Positions 55,326 to 61,919 of a stretch of DNA of 64,000 bases are shown in pieces. The stretch spans positions 806,001-870,000 of the forward strand of contig CAWCJO010000004.1 of assembly GCA_963795935.1 (NCBI GenBank), read 5' to 3'. The DNA is from JAICMB01 sp963795935. GTDB lineage: Bacteria; Acidobacteriota; Terriglobia; Bryobacterales; Bryobacteraceae. Position 1 is the first letter of the stretch. Each line of letters opens with the position of its first letter. The notes under the pieces were generated by a model. That model had not been told where the DNA came from. It saw nothing but the letters and a program-made list of their open reading frames with translations, and did not search any database. A program made the position numbers and the translations under genes.

Positions 55326-55705
55326 TGCGCCCAAAAAGTCCGACGCTGACGGAGCAGGAGCTCGAGATCATGAAGATCGTCTGGGACCGCGGCGACGTTA
55401 CAGTGCGCGACGTCTACGAAGCCCTTCTGGAGAAACGCAAGGTTGCCTATACTACCGTGATGACCATGATGAACATCCTCGAACAGAAGGGGCATCTCGG
55501 AAAGAAGCAGGAGGACCGGGCCTACGTTTATAACTCCACGAGACCGCGCCACCAGGTGATCCGGGGAATGGTGCGCGAGTTCGTCAATCGCGTCTTTAAC
55601 GGCTCGGCCGAGCCGCTGCTGCTGCATCTGGTGGAGGACAGCAAGCTTTCGGCGCGGGATATCGAGGAAATCCGGACTATGATTCGCAAGGAGCGTTCCC
55701 AGTGA
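55325..55705 (+). CDS. BlaI/MecI/CopY-family transcriptional repressor
   Basis: A 126-residue winged-helix repressor: LTEQELEIMKIVWDRGDVTV, VAYTTVMTMMNILEQKGHLG (recognition helix) and YNSTRPRHQVIRGMVREFVN with a dimerisation helix. The BlaI cleavage site is not clearly visible. BlaI-like repressors are inactivated by their partner M56 peptidase; that gene starts at 55702, overlapping the TGA as GTGA. The palindrome at the start codon is the likely operator. Confidence 0.93.
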   Translation: MRPKSPTLTEQELEIMKIVWDRGDVTVRDVYEALLEKRKVAYTTVMTMMNILEQKGHLGKKQEDRAYVYNSTRPRHQVIRGMVREFVNRVFNGSAEPLLLHLVEDSKLSARDIEEIRTMIRKERSQ

Positions 55706-57541
55706 CCGCGTTTATCCTTCGCGACATCCTGGCGTACAGCGGCCAGATTGCAATCCTGATCGGGATCGCGGCGATCTTGACCGCGGCGCTGAAGCTGACG
55801 CCCGCGGCTCGCCTGCGTTGTTTGCAATTGGTACTGGCGTGCGTGGTGGCCCTGCCGTTGGCGCAGCCGTGGCGCGCGCCCGTTCAGAAGGAACTGGTCA
55901 CGGTTTATTCCGGGCCGGGAATCGCGGTGGCGGGTGATAGGGGCGCCCGGGAGATCCCTGGACTCCGTCGGTGCCCGACATCCTGTTCGGCATAATTTGC
56001 GCCGGCATCGCTGTGCGCCTGGGCGCGATCGGCCTCGGAATGATGCGGTTTAATCGCTATCTGGCGAGGGCGCGGTTCGTCCCCGCCGCTTTCGCCGGAG
56101 CCAAAGAGCGCGTGGGCGTGCGGGCCGACGTCTTCGTTTCCGAGGAGCTGAAGAGGACCCGTGACGTACGGCGTGTTCCGGCCCGCGGTGCTGGTTCCGG
56201 CGCGCTGGATCGAGAGTGAAACGGTGGCATTCCATGAACTGCTGCACGTCCGCCGCCGCGACTGGGTCTTCACCATGGCGGAGGAAGCGATACGCGCGAT
56301 TCTGTGGTTTCACCCTTTGGTGTGGTGGCTGGTGGGGCGCATCCAGCTCGCTCGCGAAGAGGTGGTGGACCGCGAGGCCGTGCGTCTCGTCGACAGCCGC
56401 GAGCGCTACCTCGATACTCTGCTCGCAATCGCGGAAGCGAAGGCCGATGCGGACCTCGTTCCCGCGCAACTATTTCTCAAAAAACGCCACTTGCGCCGGC
56501 GCGTGGCCGCAATTCTCAAGGAGGTCAAGATGTCGAAGCTTCATGTACGATTTTCATTTGCCGGTTTTGCCGCCATGCTCGCGGTCGCGGGCTGGATGGG
56601 GGCGCGCTCGTTCCCGCTGCAGGCGGCGCCGCAGGCCCCCAAGGACGCGCCGGGAGTTACCGTGCGGCAGGACGAGTCCATGCTGCTGCACCGCTCGCCG
56701 GTGCGTTATCCGGCCGATGCCATCAAGAAGGGCATTCAGGGAACGGTGCTCGTCGAAGCTACTCTCGATGCGAACGGAAACGTGACGGACGCGCAGGTCC
56801 TGAGCGGTCCGCAGGAATTGCGCAAGGCGGCGCTGGAGTCCGTACTGAACTGGCATTACAACAAGGACGCGGGACTTCCGCCGAAGGTCCAGATCGCGAT
56901 CGACTTCCAGTTGCCGCCGCAGAGCGCCGCGCCGGTCCCGAACAAGGTCGTGAGCGCGATGCCGGCGGGGGAAACGACGATCAAGACGATCGACCTTAGC
57001 CAATTGACGGAACCTTTGCGCGGCAAGGTGGCGGCGGCGCTCCCGGTCCATGAAGGCGATCAGGTCACGGCGGCGAGTTTGGCCGACGCTCAAACGGCAT
57101 TGTCGGCAGTGGATGAGCATCTGATAGTGGGACTCAGGAGATCGCCCGAAGGAGCGAGCGCGCTGGTGGTGACGCTGCGGCCGGAGAGCGGGGCCGCGCC
57201 GGCTCCCACCGCGTATCCGCGTGGGCGGCAACGTTCAGGCCTTAAACCTGATCCAGAAGGTCACGCCCGTTTATCCTCCTTTGGCGAAACAGGCGCGCGT
57301 GCAGGGCGTGGTGCGATTCACCGCGATTATCGGAAAGGATGGGCACATTCAGAATCTGCAGTTGATCTCGGGTCATCCGCTGCTGGTGGCCGCGGCGAAG
57401 GACGCGGTAGAGCAGTGGATTTACAGGCCGACGCTGCTCAATGGCAATCCGGTCGATGTGGTAACGCAGATTGACGTGAACTTCACGCTTGCCGAGGTCC
57501 CGGGCGCCCCACCCGCCGCGGCGCAGGGATCGCAGCCCTAG
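55702..57541 (+). CDS. BlaR1-like M56 peptidase fused to two TonB C-terminal domains, frameshifted
   Basis: About 610 residues over three segments. The membrane N-terminus (VTAFILRDILAYSGQIAILI) runs to ~55975, then PDILFGIICAGIAVRLGAIG to ~56150, then the peptidase VAFHELLHVRRRDWVFTMAE (HExxH zinc motif), HPLVWWLVGRIQLAREEVVD and a helix (SKLHVRFSFAGFAAMLAVAGW). Two TonB_C-type domains follow: VRYPADAIKKGIQGTVLVEA…VLNWHY and, after a shift near 57220, VTPVYPPLAKQARVQGVVRF…WIYRPTLLNGNPVDVV. It likely senses an envelope signal, cleaves the BlaI partner and may contact outer-membrane receptors. Fusion of M56 to TonB_C is a familiar acidobacterial pattern. Confidence 0.82.
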
Positions 57542-57548
57542 GGGCGGT

Positions 57549-57710
57549 TCACGGGAATGGCCGGTGAACGTACAGATAGATCACCACGATAAGGACCAGA
57601 AGAGCGAGCGCCGCGCCGACGAACCTCCAGAACGAGCCGGGACGTGGAACGCGGCGATGCGCGCCGCAGTTGACTGGCGTCCAAGGCGGACGCTTTGGCC
57701 ATTCGGTCAT
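57549..57710 (-). CDS. 53-residue single-helix protein
   Basis: From ATG 57710: MTEWPKRPPWTPVNCGAHRR, a basic/Pro stretch, FWRFVGAALALLVLIVVIYL (one membrane helix) and YVHRPFP to a TGA. It lies convergent to the M56-TonB gene with a 7-bp gap and divergent from the acetyltransferase gene. The codon pattern and the clean helix make it a plausible gene; function unknown. Confidence 0.55.
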   Translation of the reverse strand: MTEWPKRPPWTPVNCGAHRRVPRPGSFWRFVGAALALLVLIVVIYLYVHRPFP

Positions 57711-57742
57711 CACCCAACACTAAAATGATAACGCACTCCGCA

Positions 57743-58255
57743 ATGACGGCCCGCTCCGCCACATCCGCCGACGCGGAAGCGATTGCGCGCATTTACAACG
57801 AGGGGATTGAGGATCGGGTGGCGACGTTCGAGACGCGCCCGCGCTCGGGGGCCGACATCGCGTCCTGGTTCGATGGGGTCCATCCCATCGTTGCGGTCGA
57901 GGACGGCTCGCGGGTGATCGCGTTCGCGGCGGCATCGGCGTACCGGCCTCGCGATTGTTATAGCGGCATCGCGGAAGCGTCGCTCTACACGGCGCGCGCG
58001 GATCGCGGCCGGGGGGCGGGACGGCTTGCCATGACCGCTCTGATCGAGGCCGCCGAAAGCGCCGGCTTCTGGAAACTCCTCTCGCGGGTATTTCCAGAGA
58101 ACGCCGCGAGCCGGGCGCTGATTCGCTCCCTGGGGTTTCGCGAGGTGGGCGTATATGAAAAACACGCGCGGCTCGACGGCGTCTGGCGGGACGTGATCAT
58201 TGTCGAACGCCTGCTGCCCGCCAATATCGACCCGCGGGAGAGCGGCCAGGAGTGA
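57743..58255 (+). CDS. GNAT-family N-acetyltransferase, phosphinothricin-acetyltransferase-like
   Basis: About 170 residues from ATG 57743 (57725 is possible). ARSATSADAEAIARIYNEGI, ATFETRPRSGADIASWFDGV, the acetyl-CoA loop ADRGRGAGRLAMTALIEAAE and SRVFPENAASRALIRSLGFR with VGVYEKHARLDGVWRDVIIV match the PAT/ArsN1 group, which acetylate small amines. Substrate unknown. It is a lone gene between a small divergent gene and the BamA-like cluster. Confidence 0.88.
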   Translation: MTARSATSADAEAIARIYNEGIEDRVATFETRPRSGADIASWFDGVHPIVAVEDGSRVIAFAAASAYRPRDCYSGIAEASLYTARADRGRGAGRLAMTALIEAAESAGFWKLLSRVFPENAASRALIRSLGFREVGVYEKHARLDGVWRDVIIVERLLPANIDPRESGQE

Positions 58256-58302
58256 TAATCCAGAGTTCGAAACGAGATCGCGCGGTCAGAGTCATACGTT
58301 TT

Positions 58303-58322
58303 GTACCCCTATGGCGGGGTAC
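58303..58322 (+). promoter_or_regulatory. Inverted repeat before the BamA-like gene
   Basis: GTACCCC-TATGGC-GGGGTAC, 7-bp perfect arms, ending 20 bp before the ATG at 58343. It could be an operator or a stable 5' hairpin in the transcript. Which one cannot be told from sequence. Confidence 0.4.
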
Positions 58323-58342
58323 GTTACGTCGGCTCATAACGC

Positions 58343-61300
58343 ATGCGGTTTCTCTCGACATACGCGCTTCTGCTGGCGTGCGCCGCGTCGCTGTCTGTTT
58401 ATTCCCAGGAATCCGATAGTGAAGGAAAACCGATCGTGGCGATCGAGTACGACCCCGCGGACCAGCCGCTCAGCGCGGACGACCTGAGCCGGGCGCAAGC
58501 GCTGAAAATCGGCGCGCCCTACCATAAAACCGATGTCAGTACGGCCATCGAGCGGCTGTTCGCGACGGGGCGCTACGACGACATTCAGGTGACCGAGGCT
58601 CCCCGCGCCAACGGCGTCGCGGTGCGATTTATAACCAAGGCGAAGTTTTTCATCGGGCACGTCGGCACGGAGGGAAAGATCGCTTCTCCGCCCCACGCCG
58701 GCCAGGCGGTGAACGCCTCGCAACTGAGTCTCGGTCAACCCTTCGACGCCAAGGAACTGGCGCCCGCCGTGGACAACATCAAGCATCTTCTGGTGCGCAA
58801 CGGCTATTACGAATCCACGGTGAGCTATCGTCTGGAGCCGGCGGCGACGGCGCAGCAGATGGGCATCATTTTCGAGGTACACACTGGGCATCGCGCCAAG
58901 TACGCCGAGCCGGACATAACGGGCGATCTGAAGCTTCCCAAGCAGACCGTCGTGAAAGCGACGCATTGGCACAGGTTTCTGCTGCCGGGCTGGCATCCGG
59001 TGACGGAGACGCGCACTCGCGACGGCATCAACGGGATTCACAAGAAATATCAAAAGAAGGACCGGCTGGAGGCCAAGGTCGATCTCAAAGCGATGAATTA
59101 CGATGCCGCCGAACGAACCGCGACGGCGAATATCGACATCAACGCGGGGCCGACCGTTAAGATCACGGCCCTCGAGGCGAAGGTGTCGAAAGGAAAGCTG
59201 AAGCAATACGTGCCCGTGTACGAGGAGGGAACGGTGGATCGCGACCTGCTGGTGGAAGGGGCCCGCAATCTTCGCGACTATTTTCAGAGCCAGGGCTATT
59301 ACGAAGCGAGTATCGAGTTTCGCGAGCAGTCGCCGCCGGGCAAAGACGAGCTCGATATCCAGTATGAAATCTCCCGCGGAGAACGGCACAAGCTGGTTTC
59401 GGTCCAGATCCGGGGAAACAAGTACTTCAGCGCCGATCAGATCAAGGACCGCATCATTCTGCGCGCGGCGGGCTTCTTGCAATTCCGGCACGGCCGCTAC
59501 AGCGAGGAGTTCCGTAAAAACGACGAGCAGGGAATCGAGAACCTTTACAAGTCCAATGGGTTTCAGGACGTGAAGGTCACCTCCTCCGTGCTGGACGACT
59601 ACAAGGGAAAGAAAGGGGACATTGCCGTCATATACAACGTCGACGAGGGCCGGCAGTGGTTCGTGAACAAGCTTTCGATCGCCGGAATGACGACCTCCGA
59701 CGCCGCGCGAGTCCAGGCCCGCCTCAGCTCCCTTCAAGGCCAGCCCTTCAGCGACTTCGACGTCGCCTCCGACCGCAAAACGATCCTCGATTATTACTTT
59801 TCGAACGGATACCCCAATGCCACCTTTGCGTGGGCCCGCGCCGAGGCCGGGCCCGAGCGCGTCGATGTCACGTACAAGATCGCCGAGGGCGAGGAGCAGT
59901 TCGTACGCGACGTAATCGTCACGGGTATCCACGAGACAAAGCAAAGGTTGGTCGACAACAATATGTCGATTCATGCCGGAGACCCGCTATCCACGATTCA
60001 GCTCACAAACGAGCAGCGGCAGCTTTATAATCTGGGGGTCTTTGCGGAGGTCAACGCGGCGATCCAGAATCCCGATGGATCGACGCGCGATAAATACGTG
60101 CTCTACGATATCGACGAGGCGAGCCGCTACACGTTCAATTTCGGCGTGGGGGCGGAGGTGGCGCAGTTCGGCCCGACCGCCAACGAGCTGGCGGCGCCGG
60201 TCGGCTATAGCGGCTTCAGTCCGCGGTTTTTGGTCGACATCAGCCGCATCAATTTCCTGGGCATCGGGCACACCGTCAGCTTTCAAGGCCGCATCTCCAA
60301 TCTCGAGCAGCGCGCCCTGATTAACTACCTCGCCCCGCGATTTCGCAATAAGGAAGGGCGCAACATCACCTACACGGTCTTATACGATCTGCAGCGGGAT
60401 GTCCTGACGTTCGCATCCAAGCGCGAAGAGGCCTCCGTGCAGCTTTCGCAGACGTTTACCAAAGCGGTCACCGGGATGTTCCGTTTTTCGTACCGGCGGG
60501 TATCGACCAGCGATGTTGTCATCCCGTCGTTGTTGGTCCCGCAATTATTGCAACCGGTGCGCATCGGCATTCTCTCGGCCAATCTGGTGCAGGACCGGCG
60601 CGACAACCCCGCCGACGCGCATCACGGAATGTACAACATGATCGACGCCGGCATCGCGACCAGCTATTTCGGATCGCAGCGCAGCTTCGGCAAGATCATT
60701 GCCCGCCAAGCGACGTACACGACCTTTCACAAAAACTGGGTGCTGGCGCGGCAGCTTACTTTCGGGGCGATCTTTCCATTCAGCGTGGCGCCGGGTTTCA
60801 CGTCGTACAATTACATCCCTCTGCCGGAGCGATTTTTCGGGGGCGGCGCGGACTCCGACCGGGCCTTTCCTTACAACGAGGCGGGCCCGCGCGACATCGG
60901 CGCCCCCGCGGGTCCGGGCGGCGTGCAGACCCAACCGACGGGATTTCCGCTGGGCGGGGACGCGGTTTTTTTTCATCAGACGGAGCTGCGCTTTCCGCTC
61001 ATCGGAGAAAACATCGGGGGCGTATTCTTCCACGACATGGGAAACGTCTACAGTACTTTGAGCAATATGTCGTTTCGAGTTACGCAGAACAACCTGCAGG
61101 ATTTCGATTACATGGTGCACGCGGTGGGATTCGGAATCCGCTACCGCACGCCCGTCGGGCCGATACGCCTCGACCTCGCCTACAGCATCAATCCGCCAAG
61201 TTTTGTAGGGTTCAAGGGAACGGTGCAGCAGCTTATTCAGTGCAATCCGAACCTACCCCAGAGCCAGTTACCAAGCTTCTGTGCGCCGGTTGTGCAGGGC

Positions 61301-61345
61301 ACCAGCCATTTTCAATTCTTTTTCTCCATAGGACAAACTTTCTAA
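58343..61345 (+). CDS. BamA/TamA-like outer-membrane assembly protein (POTRA repeats + barrel)
   Basis: An intact 1,000-residue protein with a signal peptide (RFLSTYALLLACAASLSVYS). Residues ~30-590 hold about six POTRA-like units (for example IVAIEYDPADQPLSADDLSR, LVSVQIRGNKYFSADQIKDR, DGRQWFVNKLSIAGM-type starts, VRDVIVTGIHETKQRLVDNN). The D15 barrel (~600-1000) has FNFGVGAEVAQFG, RFLVDISRINFLGIGHTVSF, LVQDRRDNPADAHHGMYNMI, PLPERFFGGGADSDRAFPYN (RxFFGGG-type L6 region) and ends IGQTF with terminal Phe. It inserts outer-membrane proteins or partners a TamB. A SurA-N-like and a TamB-like gene follow with 1-bp gap and overlap. Confidence 0.93.
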   Translation: MRFLSTYALLLACAASLSVYSQESDSEGKPIVAIEYDPADQPLSADDLSRAQALKIGAPYHKTDVSTAIERLFATGRYDDIQVTEAPRANGVAVRFITKAKFFIGHVGTEGKIASPPHAGQAVNASQLSLGQPFDAKELAPAVDNIKHLLVRNGYYESTVSYRLEPAATAQQMGIIFEVHTGHRAKYAEPDITGDLKLPKQTVVKATHWHRFLLPGWHPVTETRTRDGINGIHKKYQKKDRLEAKVDLKAMNYDAAERTATANIDINAGPTVKITALEAKVSKGKLKQYVPVYEEGTVDRDLLVEGARNLRDYFQSQGYYEASIEFREQSPPGKDELDIQYEISRGERHKLVSVQIRGNKYFSADQIKDRIILRAAGFLQFRHGRYSEEFRKNDEQGIENLYKSNGFQDVKVTSSVLDDYKGKKGDIAVIYNVDEGRQWFVNKLSIAGMTTSDAARVQARLSSLQGQPFSDFDVASDRKTILDYYFSNGYPNATFAWARAEAGPERVDVTYKIAEGEEQFVRDVIVTGIHETKQRLVDNNMSIHAGDPLSTIQLTNEQRQLYNLGVFAEVNAAIQNPDGSTRDKYVLYDIDEASRYTFNFGVGAEVAQFGPTANELAAPVGYSGFSPRFLVDISRINFLGIGHTVSFQGRISNLEQRALINYLAPRFRNKEGRNITYTVLYDLQRDVLTFASKREEASVQLSQTFTKAVTGMFRFSYRRVSTSDVVIPSLLVPQLLQPVRIGILSANLVQDRRDNPADAHHGMYNMIDAGIATSYFGSQRSFGKIIARQATYTTFHKNWVLARQLTFGAIFPFSVAPGFTSYNYIPLPERFFGGGADSDRAFPYNEAGPRDIGAPAGPGGVQTQPTGFPLGGDAVFFHQTELRFPLIGENIGGVFFHDMGNVYSTLSNMSFRVTQNNLQDFDYMVHAVGFGIRYRTPVGPIRLDLAYSINPPSFVGFKGTVQQLIQCNPNLPQSQLPSFCAPVVQGTSHFQFFFSIGQTF

Positions 61346-61346
61346 G

Positions 61347-61919
61347 ATGCGCCGCGGTTTCGCCATCCCTTGTATTTTTCTCGTTTGCGCCGCCGGCTTT
61401 GCGGGCGTCGTGGACCGTATTGCGGTCTCGGTCGGCAACAGCGCAATCCGGGAAAGTCAGGTCGAGAGCGAGGTGCGGGTTACGGCGTTGCTGAACGGCG
61501 CGGCGCTCGATCTGAGCGCGGCAGGGAAGCGCCAAGCCGCGAGCCGCCTCGTCGATCAGGCCATCATCCGGGCCGAGATGGCAAAACAGGTTTATCCCGC
61601 TCCGGCGGAGGCCGAAATGAACGCGACCCTCGACAAAATCAAACAGGCGCGCTTCCGCAATAACTCGGAATACGAGCGCGCGCTGAAAACGTACGGGGTC
61701 ACCGAACCGGAACTGAAGGCCCATCTCGCCTGGCAGCTCCAGGTTCTGCATTTCATCGATTTGCGCTTTGCCGCCGCGGATGCGTTACCGAGCCGCGACC
61801 GCGAGGGAGCGGTTGCGGTCGCGGCCCAAGAACAGCGCGCCAACATTGCGTTCTTCGCCTGGCTGGACGGCATGCGCCAGCGCAGCCGTATCCAGTTCCA
61901 CGATGAGGCGTTCCAATGA
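61347..61919 (+). CDS. SurA-N-like periplasmic chaperone, no PPIase domain
   Basis: A 190-residue protein with a signal peptide to AGFAGVV. The core DRIAVSVGNSAIRESQVESE and AAGKRQAASRLVDQAIIRAE, VTEPELKAHLAWQLQVLHFI match the SurA N-terminal chaperone fold. The parvulin PPIase domain of SurA is absent. Residues ~148-157 (LPSRDREGAV) are encoded by an in-frame copy of the dispersed 23-bp repeat. It lies 1 bp after the BamA-like stop and its TGA overlaps the TamB-like start (ATGA), so it likely delivers clients to this assembly system. Confidence 0.82.
   Translation: MRRGFAIPCIFLVCAAGFAGVVDRIAVSVGNSAIRESQVESEVRVTALLNGAALDLSAAGKRQAASRLVDQAIIRAEMAKQVYPAPAEAEMNATLDKIKQARFRNNSEYERALKTYGVTEPELKAHLAWQLQVLHFIDLRFAAADALPSRDREGAVAVAAQEQRANIAFFAWLDGMRQRSRIQFHDEAFQ
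61790..61812 (+). repeat. Dispersed 23-bp repeat inside a coding sequence
   Basis: GAGCCGCGACCGCGAGGGAG plus CGG, an in-frame copy encoding SRDREGAV in the SurA-like protein. It matches copies at 36224, 36307 and (inverted) 40363. Confidence 0.85.

Noticed and set aside
58334..59974. A 546-codon minus-strand frame
   Set aside because: Antisense shadow of the BamA-like gene; no family motif.
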